The notes under the pieces are model-generated. The model was not told the DNA's origin. It made no database searches and saw only the letters and a list, made by a program, of their open reading frames with translations. 64,000 nucleotides of DNA, from positions 1-64,000 of the forward strand of contig JACQZO010000001.1 of assembly GCA_016207805.1 (NCBI GenBank), in the 5' to 3' direction. This DNA is from Candidatus Abawacabacteria bacterium (GTDB lineage Bacteria; Patescibacteriota; Gracilibacteria; RBG-16-42-10). The position numbers and the translations under genes were made by a program. Shown piece by piece: positions 1 through 9,253 of the stretch; the stretch's first letter is position 1; every line of letters starts with the position of its first letter.

Positions 1-1
1 A

Positions 2-238
2 GATGATTGGAGAAGGAGAAGGTTGTATGCATACCGAGAGGATCTTTGTCCTATGACAACAAGCTTCTCCTCTCCTTCCCCAATCTTACTTTCTCACCAA
101 CAAGATGTCATTTCTTCTTGGCTCTTCCTGTATATGACAATTGCGGGGGAGTTGATCACCCAGCGGATGGGTCACACTTTGTTAGCTCAGACTCTTTTTT
201 TGACTAACCAAGCATTACCACTTATAGTAACGCGTTAA
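2..238 (+). CDS. Possible 3' end of a gene cut by the left edge
   Basis: This frame is open from the first bases of the window to a TAA at 236-238, so it could be the C-terminus of a gene starting outside the window. Alternatively a short protein could start at the ATG at 53, with a purine-rich GAGAGG 12 bases upstream. The sequence begins with an Arg-rich stretch and then has a moderately hydrophobic helix-like part. No family is recognised. An overlapping frame from 7 to 207 is equally unsupported, so coding status is doubtful. Confidence 0.2.
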   Translation, partial: DDWRRRRLYAYREDLCPMTTSFSSPSPILLSHQQDVISSWLFLYMTIAGELITQRMGHTLLAQTLFLTNQALPLIVTR

Positions 239-248
239 TTTATTCTCT

Positions 249-725
249 ATGAGCACAAAAAGACTTCTTTCATTGGCAGCTGTCACATTTAGTTTGGCAA
301 TAGAAAATAGTGGGTGTCACGCAACTAGAGAAAATGTCGCTGAAACAATTAATACTCCCCAAACAGCAACAAATAAGTTAAGGTCATTTCTCCATCAGAT
401 GTCAGGCCCCAAACGAGTGGCATTGTCAGCTTTGGTCCGAATTATTGAAAGCAGATTGAATAGTAGACAATTAGGGACATATACATTTCTCGATCGAGTG
501 GAAACAGACAAGAGAATTCTCAGACAATTAGCCGTAGAGTTGGCTCATGGCCAAGGGGGTCTGAGTGGCAATGATATTGGTAAGGTTTGTGATATCTACA
601 TTACCATGCTCAATCAGCTTGAACTACCATGTTCACCACTAGCAGCTGATGGTTGTCTTGGTGAATATGCCATTGCCAGAGAACGTGGCCTGCATAGATT
701 AAAAATCATGATCAGTACATATTAA
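249..725 (+). CDS. Hypothetical exported or lipoprotein-like protein, 158 aa
   Basis: The N-terminus (basic MSTKR, then about 14 hydrophobic residues, then an NSGC) resembles a signal peptide followed by a weak lipobox, with Cys23 as possible lipidation site. The remainder is mostly helical and polar, with no domain I recognise. It contains four further Cys or Cys-pair candidates (around residues 116-138). There is no visible Shine-Dalgarno sequence before the ATG, as for most genes in this window. Its layout resembles the short lipoprotein-like proteins at 14547 and 26695, but no sequence similarity is evident. Function unknown. Confidence 0.55.
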   Translation: MSTKRLLSLAAVTFSLAIENSGCHATRENVAETINTPQTATNKLRSFLHQMSGPKRVALSALVRIIESRLNSRQLGTYTFLDRVETDKRILRQLAVELAHGQGGLSGNDIGKVCDIYITMLNQLELPCSPLAADGCLGEYAIARERGLHRLKIMISTY

Positions 726-825
726 GTTCTGGAGCATTGACTGCATTTTCAGGCGCGGGTATTGTGCTTACTCTGCAATTATTGCTGAGTTTTGGTCGTT
801 CTACTTATGATTAATTAATATATGT

Positions 826-1005
826 ATGTCTCTCAAAGAAGGATTGCCCAGAAGATTAGAAATTCATGATATTGATATAGTTGATGTTGGCACTTTAAGG
901 AAGATCCGCTCACCAGATGATTTATCTCCATACGCTGATAGAGAGAGACTTGCAGCAATTTTAGATGAACGAAAGACAGATTCAGGCAAAGCAGCCATCA
1001 AGTAA
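826..1005 (+). CDS. Hypothetical small protein, 59 aa
   Basis: An ATG at 826 opens a 59-codon frame ending at TAA 1003-1005. The product begins MSLKEGLPRR and is highly charged, with an acidic middle (IHDIDIVDVG) and a Lys/Arg-rich end (LDERKTDSGK). This composition is typical of a real soluble small protein rather than of random frames. It lies 100 bases after the preceding gene and is followed directly by a strong hairpin terminator at 1036-1072, which supports a transcription unit ending here. No family is recognised. The call rests on composition and position only. Confidence 0.45.
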   Translation: MSLKEGLPRRLEIHDIDIVDVGTLRKIRSPDDLSPYADRERLAAILDERKTDSGKAAIK

Positions 1006-1035
1006 TATCTCGGAATATTTACCCAGCAAGAATTA

Positions 1036-1072
1036 GAAAAATAGATTGTTGATGCCTAACAATCTATTTTTC
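1036..1072. terminator. Bidirectional intrinsic terminator
   Basis: A perfect 15-bp inverted repeat (GAAAAATAGATTGTT at 1036-1050, complement at 1058-1072) closes a 7-base loop. The stem ends in a T run on both strands. It lies between the rightward small gene and the leftward gyrB, so it can terminate both. Confidence 0.85.
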
Positions 1073-1083
1073 GGTTATCCAAA

Positions 1084-1116
1084 ATTCTGAATTCAGCATT
1101 CTGCATTCAGAATTCA

Positions 1117-1118
<2 letters not shown>
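1084..1118. repeat. Heptanucleotide tandem repeat, ATTCWGM family
   Basis: Four to five 7-base units with consensus ATTCWGM run directly into the gyrB stop codon (1117-1119). The last unit is ATTCATT. The block is nearly self-complementary, so its transcript can fold. The same family recurs at 30863-30897 between uvrB and ileS. Confidence 0.8.
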
Positions 1119-3469
<2,351 letters not shown>

Positions 3470-3523
3470 AATTGGTTAACTACTCATGAGTATAGTAAAC
3501 AAATTATGAAACTTTCCTCCCCC

Positions 3524-3550
3524 ATATCTTAGCGCTCAGCTCTTAGCTCT
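3524..3550. repeat. Heptanucleotide repeat, AGAGCTR family, right arm
   Basis: Units TCTTAGC, GCTCAGC and TCTTAGC are the reverse complement of the array at 3076-3107. This block ends exactly at the recO stop codon (3549-3551). It encloses, with its partner, the S23-type gene and its short leader. Confidence 0.85.
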
Positions 3551-4229
3551 ATAAAAAGTGGTACTTAAATGCATCTTCCAGAAAACCTTGGGTCACAGCA
3601 AATCCCTGCCTTTCTAGTTCATTTTCCTTGTTTTCCAAAGATACTAATACTTGATGAATCAATTGATCATTGGCATCCACTTTTAGCGAGCATTCTCGAC
3701 AACGAAAGCCTTCATAGGTATGTATCTTACTTCCTACAGTTTCTTTCACTAGGGGCTGGGCACAATTGAGACAATGAGAAAGATTAATGCCGAAGCCAGA
3801 CAAAAAAAGCAATTGCCATAAAAAGTTTAGCCACCAATATTGAGGGTCCCCATGATCTTTCCCTTGCATTAAAAAATCTCGCAATAAAAAGTAGAGCTCA
3901 GGATGAGGATCATGTTCTTTCGTTGCTTTATAAAGAGCTCGAGCGGCTCTTTCAGCGAATTGCCAATGAGCTAAAGAAGTACGGAGATAGGGGAACCAAG
4001 TAATTAATTGGGCCTGAATTAAGGTAGGTAATTGTGATTTATTAGTTAGTTCAAAATTAGCCTCAATGAACAAATCAACAATACCGCTGGTCTTGCTTTT
4101 TACTTTTCTGACCCCTTTGGCAATAAATTGTGTCTTGCCTAACTCTTTACTAAAAACAGTAACGATTTTGTCAGCTTCATGAAAATTGGTGATCTTGATA
4201 ATAATGCCCTGAATAGTTTGAGAAAACAT
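3549..4229 (-). CDS. recO: DNA repair protein RecO
   Basis: RecO anneals complementary single strands and loads RecA in the RecFOR pathway. The 226-aa product begins with the typical OB-fold of the family (QTIQGIIIKITNFHEADKIV, then VFSKELGKTQFIAKGVRK). It is followed by a helical domain with a zinc-binding Cys4 set, CLNC and CREC, near residues 155-185. The length is normal. It is the second gene of a short leftward operon, starting 13 bases after the EamA-like gene. The 3' end touches the heptamer repeat at 3524-3550. Confidence 0.92.
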   Translation of the reverse strand: MFSQTIQGIIIKITNFHEADKIVTVFSKELGKTQFIAKGVRKVKSKTSGIVDLFIEANFELTNKSQLPTLIQAQLITWFPYLRTSLAHWQFAERAARALYKATKEHDPHPELYFLLRDFLMQGKDHGDPQYWWLNFLWQLLFLSGFGINLSHCLNCAQPLVKETVGSKIHTYEGFRCRECSLKVDANDQLIHQVLVSLENKENELERQGFAVTQGFLEDAFKYHFL

Positions 4230-4242
4230 GCAAAAGTACTAC

Positions 4243-5082
4243 TTATGTTTGAAAGGCCAAGAAAACCATACCAATACAGAGTATCACAAAAGCAAACAAT
4301 TTCACGGCCAATCGCTCCTCATGAAAATAAAAATTACCAGCAAGAATAGTAAATAAAGCCGAGGCACAGCGCTTACCAGTTACTATAATAGAGGCAGGTG
4401 CCAAGGTGTAAGCAAAAGAATCTAAAATACCGCCGAAAGCAAAGCTGAGTGATTGGGTGACAAACAGTTTTTCTTTGTACAATCTCAATGGATGATGATG
4501 CCTATGATGTTTACACAACCAAGTAACAAATGCCATCACAAAGATGCCGCTCACCAACTGATGAGCAGCTACTGAATTATAGTAGGTGATAGCATGCTTA
4601 TATAGAGTAATTGCCAAGGCTGCATTGATAGTAGCAGCAATCACCCAGCCCACGCCCTTTCTAGTAAAACCATGCTGCTTATACAGCAAAAATAAAGTCA
4701 TGATAATAAAAAGTATGCCCACATATTGTAATGGCTGAATATCATAGCCCAACAAAGCATCACAAATCAGCAAAATAGGCACAGTACCCATGCGCAAAAA
4801 TCCCCATGTGCTACGATCAGATTTAATAGTAGCCTTACCAGCCAACCAAATATGTAAAGCTTCAGAGCCCATTTGTAATAGCCAAAAAGGCAATGAGTAA
4901 ATACTAAAGCGGAAATCTCCTTGCCAAAGAACTAACAGTATAAAAAGCAGAAAACCGCCAAAGTGATTCAAGAAAGCCATGGTATAAATATCCTCACGGC
5001 GGTGAGAGACTTCATATTTGCCAATACTTGAACCAATCTCAAGAAAGAAAGTACCAACAGTAGTAAGGAGCAAGCCAAACAT
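4243..5082 (-). CDS. EamA/DMT-like membrane transporter
   Basis: The 279-aa protein is almost entirely hydrophobic, with about nine to ten predicted membrane segments. It ends with the pattern seen in EamA-type drug/metabolite transporters: a conserved penultimate loop (APASIIVTGKRCASALFTIL) followed by a FHEERL motif and a last helix. These carriers export or import small metabolites; the substrate cannot be inferred. A His-rich cytoplasmic loop (HHRHHHP, about residues 192-198) is unusual and might bind metal. It is directly upstream of recO (13-base gap), probably co-transcribed. Confidence 0.7.
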   Translation of the reverse strand: MFGLLLTTVGTFFLEIGSSIGKYEVSHRREDIYTMAFLNHFGGFLLFILLVLWQGDFRFSIYSLPFWLLQMGSEALHIWLAGKATIKSDRSTWGFLRMGTVPILLICDALLGYDIQPLQYVGILFIIMTLFLLYKQHGFTRKGVGWVIAATINAALAITLYKHAITYYNSVAAHQLVSGIFVMAFVTWLCKHHRHHHPLRLYKEKLFVTQSLSFAFGGILDSFAYTLAPASIIVTGKRCASALFTILAGNFYFHEERLAVKLFAFVILCIGMVFLAFQT

Positions 5083-5169
5083 AGAAAATGCAGGAGAAAT
5101 TCAAAGACAGAGGAATTCTAACGAAAGAGGAAGAAAGCAGCAATAAAATTGGCAGGAGGCACAAAAGAC

Positions 5170-5258
5170 GAGATCATGAAGACAAAGACGAATACTAAGA
5201 CGAAGACCGAAAGCCCCCTGTCTTTGTCTTAGTATTCGTCTTCGTCTTTTATGATCTC
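5170..5258. repeat. Hexanucleotide inverted repeat (38-bp hairpin)
   Basis: The left arm (5170-5207) is GAGATCAT followed by five hexamers of the type NAAGAC/GAATAC. The right arm (5220-5258) is its near-perfect complement with one inserted base. The loop is 12 bases and C-rich. The arms differ mainly at the first base of individual hexamers. It lies downstream of tRNA-Gln and upstream of the EamA-like gene in the leftward direction. Confidence 0.8.
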
Positions 5259-5274
5259 AAGCCTTCCTTATTTT

Positions 5275-5383
5275 TTATTAGTTATTTTTCATTTTTTCGA
5301 GCTCGCTTAAATACCCACAAACGAAGAAAAGGGATAAAAAATAACTAATAAGACTCGCTCGCCTGGATTGGTGCGAGCTCGTG
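5275..5383 (-). repeat. tRNA-flanking hairpin element, copy beside tRNA-Gln
   Basis: Starting directly after the tRNA-Gln discriminator base, the minus strand reads CACGAGCTCGC and, after about 25 bases, GAGTCTT. Then come heptamer arms (5337-5351 pairing perfectly with 5275-5289), separated by a 47-base spacer that ends in GCGAGCTCG. The same order and spacer occur beside tRNA-Arg at 46882-47001. Together with 5170-5258 this fills most of the 301-base gap between the tRNA and the EamA-like gene. Confidence 0.8.
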
Positions 5384-5454
5384 TTCGGGGGTAGGGACTC
5401 GAACCCCAACTCACAGCTCCAAAGGCTGTTGTCCTACCATTAGACGACCCCCGA
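5384..5454 (-). tRNA. tRNA-Gln (anticodon TTG)
   Basis: The minus strand folds as a tRNA. The acceptor stem is TCGGGGG paired with CCCCCGA, the anticodon stem ACAGC/GCTGT holds the loop CTTTGGA (anticodon TTG, Gln), and the T arm is GGGTTCGAGTCCC. The discriminator is A. The next bases are CAC, so a CCA end is not encoded. A promoter with TTGCTC-17-TATAAA lies directly upstream. Confidence 0.95.
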
Positions 5455-5473
5455 TCAAAATTGACACGCGAAA

Positions 5474-5502
5474 TTTATAGCATGGAAGCAACAGAGGAGC
5501 AA
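5474..5502 (-). promoter_or_regulatory. Promoter of tRNA-Gln
   Basis: On the minus strand a -35 TTGCTC (5497-5502) is separated by 17 bases from TATAAA (5474-5479), which is preceded by TGC as in an extended -10. Initiation would fall about 10-15 bases before the tRNA. Confidence 0.7.
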
Positions 5503-5574
5503 TATAAAGTTTCTTCACAGTTACCAGACAGAATAAGAATAGTGGTACTATGATACCAGCCTTACTTTCATCCT

Positions 5575-7275
5575 ATGCTTAAAAGTAAAATCTCTTCAGC
5601 CCTTACCTCCATTCTTTCCATCATTCTCCTGCTCCATTCTCCACTCTCAGCGCATGCATTCCTGGACGTCAGTGCTGATGCTTGGTTCAAAGTATATGTA
5701 GACGAACTCAGTGCTCAAGGCATTGTTTCTGCTCAAAATAGCAACTTTTATCCGAATCGCCCGATTACTCGTGCCGAGCTGGCAAAAGTGGCCGTGACAT
5801 CGGGCCAACAAGTTGGTCTATTGGCCTCACCGATGCTATCCCAAGAACAGGCTTTTTGTGATGTGGCAGTGAACAATTGGGCTCATATTTATGTCACTGT
5901 ACTGAAAGGCAAAGGCGTAACAGGCGCTAATGCCTCATGTGCTGCCGGCAAGAACTTTATGCCCAATCAATTTGTTACTAGAGCAGAGGCGCTAAAAATT
6001 CTTTTCTTGGTATACAATATGCAAGCTCAAGGCAGAAGCACTTTTCCTGATGTAGAAAGTAGTGCTTGGTACAGTGGCTATATCAATGCTGCTACTAGTA
6101 TGGGTATTGTCAGAGGCTATGCTGATGGCACATTTAAGCCTAATGGCTTTTTGACTAGAGCGGAAATGGCCAAGATTATTAGTGTAATGATGGGACTAAT
6201 TGGAGAAAGACCAGCTCCCACTCCTACACCTTCTCCCAGCCCAACGTCAACAGCAACACCATCACCAACAGCACGGAGCACAAGACAAATCAATATTACT
6301 CCAGCGCAAGGCGAGCAAGCTCTCCGTGATGCCATTAACAATGCTGAACCTGGTGATGAGATATTATTAGCTGCAGGGACTTATCGCTTATCGCGACAAT
6401 TATGGATTGATAAACAAGGCACAGCCAGCCAACCGATTATTATTCGTTCTAAAGATGGCGATTTTGCTGCTAAGATTACTGGTTCACCAGAAGAAGGAAT
6501 TAATATAGGCGATGGTGCTGCCTACTTAACACTTGATGGCCTAGAAGTATATGGCATGGGCGATAATGTTATTCATATTCAAAATGCTCATCACATTACG
6601 GTACAAAATGTCCGTGCTCACGATGCGGGGAGTGACGGCGATGTAGTCAAAGTTAATCAAGCTCATCATATTAGTATCTTGCGCAGTGAATTCTCTCGTC
6701 CTGGTGCTAGACCTGGTTGTCCTGGAGAAAATTGTTGGCAAGAGGCTTTAGATTTTGTCGACACTGACGACAGTATTATTCACGATAATATTCTCAGTGA
6801 CTTTGGTAATTTAGCTGGCTATGTGAAGGGTGGCAGCACTAATGTCATAATCGAGAAAAATATTATCCAAAATCAAAGAGCCGGAGCCGGAGATCCTGCT
6901 TGGGGTATAGGTGGCTGGACTGATAGTGAACTATTACGAGGCAAACAGTATGAAGCTAATAATATCACTTTCCGCAACAATATTTTGCGCAATAACACTT
7001 ATGGAGCTTTAGGTATTTATGATGCTACGAATGTTACCATTAGTAACAATCAATTTATTAACAACCATGGTACTTTAATTGAATTCCGAGCAGGCAATGC
7101 ACCAGCAGAAAAAAGCAGCAATATCACCATCGAAGGCAATACTTTCAATGGTAACCAAACAGATGACACTAGTATTTGTCATATTTCAAGTCACGAGCTC
7201 ACAGGACTCACTTTAAGGAATAATAGAGGCGACAATACTGCAATTGTGGCAGCGACTAGTTGTACAGAAGATTAG
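5575..7275 (+). CDS. Secreted SLH-domain protein with right-handed beta-helix
   Basis: The 566-aa protein starts with a signal peptide (cleavage probably after SAHA, about residue 28). Three SLH domains follow, at roughly 29-75, 93-148 and 156-207. Each carries the family pattern F-DV ... W ... G ... F-P/N-RAE. SLH triplets bind cell-wall polymers and anchor surface proteins. A Thr/Pro/Ser linker (about 213-236) leads to a domain starting with QALRDAINNAEPGDEILLAAGTY-type sequence, followed by repeated N-rich beta turns (240-560). This matches parallel beta-helix polysaccharide lyases and related proteins (PL6/chondroitinase-B-like start), although catalytic residues cannot be assigned. Likely a cell-surface glycan-binding or glycan-cleaving protein. 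Monocistronic. Confidence 0.85.
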   Translation: MLKSKISSALTSILSIILLLHSPLSAHAFLDVSADAWFKVYVDELSAQGIVSAQNSNFYPNRPITRAELAKVAVTSGQQVGLLASPMLSQEQAFCDVAVNNWAHIYVTVLKGKGVTGANASCAAGKNFMPNQFVTRAEALKILFLVYNMQAQGRSTFPDVESSAWYSGYINAATSMGIVRGYADGTFKPNGFLTRAEMAKIISVMMGLIGERPAPTPTPSPSPTSTATPSPTARSTRQINITPAQGEQALRDAINNAEPGDEILLAAGTYRLSRQLWIDKQGTASQPIIIRSKDGDFAAKITGSPEEGINIGDGAAYLTLDGLEVYGMGDNVIHIQNAHHITVQNVRAHDAGSDGDVVKVNQAHHISILRSEFSRPGARPGCPGENCWQEALDFVDTDDSIIHDNILSDFGNLAGYVKGGSTNVIIEKNIIQNQRAGAGDPAWGIGGWTDSELLRGKQYEANNITFRNNILRNNTYGALGIYDATNVTISNNQFINNHGTLIEFRAGNAPAEKSSNITIEGNTFNGNQTDDTSICHISSHELTGLTLRNNRGDNTAIVAATSCTED

Positions 7276-7334
7276 TACTGACCGAGTTCAACTTGTTTAT
7301 TAAGTGTTGTACAATAATTTCTCTTCATCCTAAC

Positions 7335-7491
7335 TGTCGTACCGGACTGAGATCCGGTACCCAGCAGGGACAATAGTGCTGTGGAGTAACGTGTAGTTTT
7401 AGGGGAACTCTGTCCCTGCTGGATATCAAATCCAGTTTGGTATGACAAGCTGGTTGAAGTTGCTGATCTGGCTGATTCGTCATGCTTTATT
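7335..7491 (+). repeat. Palindromic extragenic repeat, copy 1
   Basis: This lies in the 310-base gap before the Cys-rich gene cluster, which holds nothing else that I recognise. It opens with TGTCGTACCGGACTGAGATC and closes the inner palindrome with GGTATGACA at 7439-7447. A right outer end, GCTGATTCGTCATGCTT, follows at 7471-7487. Each arm is itself a small palindrome (CCGGA...TCCGG). The matching left outer end is missing. Other copies are at 14307 and 44883. Confidence 0.85.
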
Positions 7492-7585
7492 AACCAACAA
7501 TAAAAACACTCAACATCCTTTACCCGCTAATTTGTCTTTAGCACCTCAATTGGGTATACCATAAGCAAGAAGAATAATTGCTATT

Positions 7586-9226
7586 ATGGAAGCTCGCTGC
7601 ACTAGTACTGGTCAAATATTTTCCATCTCGGAAACAGAACAGAAATATTGCCACGAACATGGTATCCCACTTCCTCAAACTGAACCTTACACTTTACTGC
7701 GCTGGCTACAATCTTTTCGCAATCGAGTACATTTATATAATGCCATTTGCGCTCACTCAGGTAAGTCGATATTGAGCTGCTTCCCACCGGAAGGGAAACA
7801 CACGGTATATGACGCAGATATTTGGAATGGTGAACAATGGAACGCTTTAGATTATGGCCGAGAATATGATTTTTCTCGACCGTTTTTTGATCAGTTTAAT
7901 GAGCTTTTGCATCAAGTTCCTTTACCGAACCTATTGATCAATTTTAATAGCAGCGACAATAATAGTAGATATGTGAATGGCGCCAGAGATCTTTTAAATT
8001 GTTATCTTTGCTTCACCACTTTGGATTGCCAAGATTGCATGTTTTGTTGGAATGTTTTTTATAGTAAAGATGTACTGGACTGTGTGTATTGTAGCTTTTG
8101 TGAAATTTGCTACAGCTCAGTAGATTTAGATCATTGCTACAATGTCAGCTTCTCGCAAACTTCTGTGCATTGTTCTGATTCCACATTTCTTTACAATTGC
8201 CAAGCCTGCAAGAACTGTCATGGCTGTGTCAATCTCAGCAACAAAGAATACTGTTGGTATAATGAACAAAAGACAGAAGCTGAATTTAGAAAGCTGAAAG
8301 CAGAATTAAATTTGGCCAATGAAAAAATATTACGAGCTGAAGAGAAAAAATTTGCAGAGTTCAAAAGTCGTTTTCCTAGGAAATACTATCAAGGAAAGAA
8401 TATAGAAAATTGCTCAGGAAATTATTTACTCAATAGCAAAAATTGCCATGTTTGTTATTTAGCTACCGGATCTGAAGATCTTGAGCATTGTGTGATGGCG
8501 GTAAAAAGTAAAGATAGCTTTGGCACTTTTTCCACCACAGAATCAGAGCTTATTTATCATTCTGTTACCGGCCGAAACTATAATAATCAATTCTGCTTAG
8601 AATGCATTCACACACAGAATTTGCGTTACTGCATGTACTGTGTGAATGGCGCTAGTGACTGTTTTGGTTGTGTCGGCCTCAAAAAAAATAGTTATTGCAT
8701 TCTCAATAAACAATATACCAAAGAAGAGTATTTTGCCTTACTTGCTCGTATTCAAGAACATATGATCAAGACAGGAGAATGGAGCGACTTTTTTCCTCAA
8801 AAGTTATCACCATTTTATTATAATCATTCTGATGCTATTACTTTTTTCCCTTTAACAAAAGACCAAGCCTTAGCCCAAGGATTTACTTGGAAAGACGAAA
8901 TTATTGAACCCACAAATACTATCTATCAAATACCTGATGATATTGCTGATGTCTCTGAAGATATCCTACAAAAAACATTAACTTGTGAACTTACTGGCAA
9001 ACCCTATCGCATTACTAAGCAAGAACTCGAGTTTTACCGTGGTCAAAAGCTTCCTATTCCAAGAATAGCTCCCATTGAAAGAATTCTTACTCGCTCACAA
9101 ACCTTTGTAATCAAGCCACTTACAATTAGAAAGTGTGATCAATGCCAAAGTAGCCTCGATACTATTTACTCTGAACCAACTATTTCAGTATTGTGTGAAC
9201 AATGCTATTTAGAGATGTATCAATAA
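7586..9226 (+). CDS. Cys-rich repeat protein, paralogue 1 of 4 (546 aa)
   Basis: This protein has 36 Cys in 546 residues and no signal peptide or membrane segment. An N-terminal module starts C-STGQ-F and continues to YCHEHGIPLP. Two long Cys-rich segments follow (about 131-220 and 270-370), with Cys spaced in turns like a beta-helix. Each ends in a related motif: CHGCVNLSNKEYCWYNEQ and CFGCVGLKKNSYCILNKQ, each followed by a charged helix. The C-terminus repeats the N-terminal module (CELTGKPYRITKQELEFYR) and ends in a zinc-ribbon-like CDQC...CEQC. I recall this family as a common CPR hypothetical (sometimes labelled caib/baif). Metal or redox binding is plausible; function unknown. It is first of four tandem copies. 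Confidence 0.8.
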   Translation: MEARCTSTGQIFSISETEQKYCHEHGIPLPQTEPYTLLRWLQSFRNRVHLYNAICAHSGKSILSCFPPEGKHTVYDADIWNGEQWNALDYGREYDFSRPFFDQFNELLHQVPLPNLLINFNSSDNNSRYVNGARDLLNCYLCFTTLDCQDCMFCWNVFYSKDVLDCVYCSFCEICYSSVDLDHCYNVSFSQTSVHCSDSTFLYNCQACKNCHGCVNLSNKEYCWYNEQKTEAEFRKLKAELNLANEKILRAEEKKFAEFKSRFPRKYYQGKNIENCSGNYLLNSKNCHVCYLATGSEDLEHCVMAVKSKDSFGTFSTTESELIYHSVTGRNYNNQFCLECIHTQNLRYCMYCVNGASDCFGCVGLKKNSYCILNKQYTKEEYFALLARIQEHMIKTGEWSDFFPQKLSPFYYNHSDAITFFPLTKDQALAQGFTWKDEIIEPTNTIYQIPDDIADVSEDILQKTLTCELTGKPYRITKQELEFYRGQKLPIPRIAPIERILTRSQTFVIKPLTIRKCDQCQSSLDTIYSEPTISVLCEQCYLEMYQ

Positions 9227-9253
9227 AAACTTCACTTGTAATTAACAATCTTT

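Noticed and set aside
7-207. Overlapping frame near the left edge
   Set aside because: Low-complexity, mixed composition and overlap with the frame at 2-238; neither has family support.
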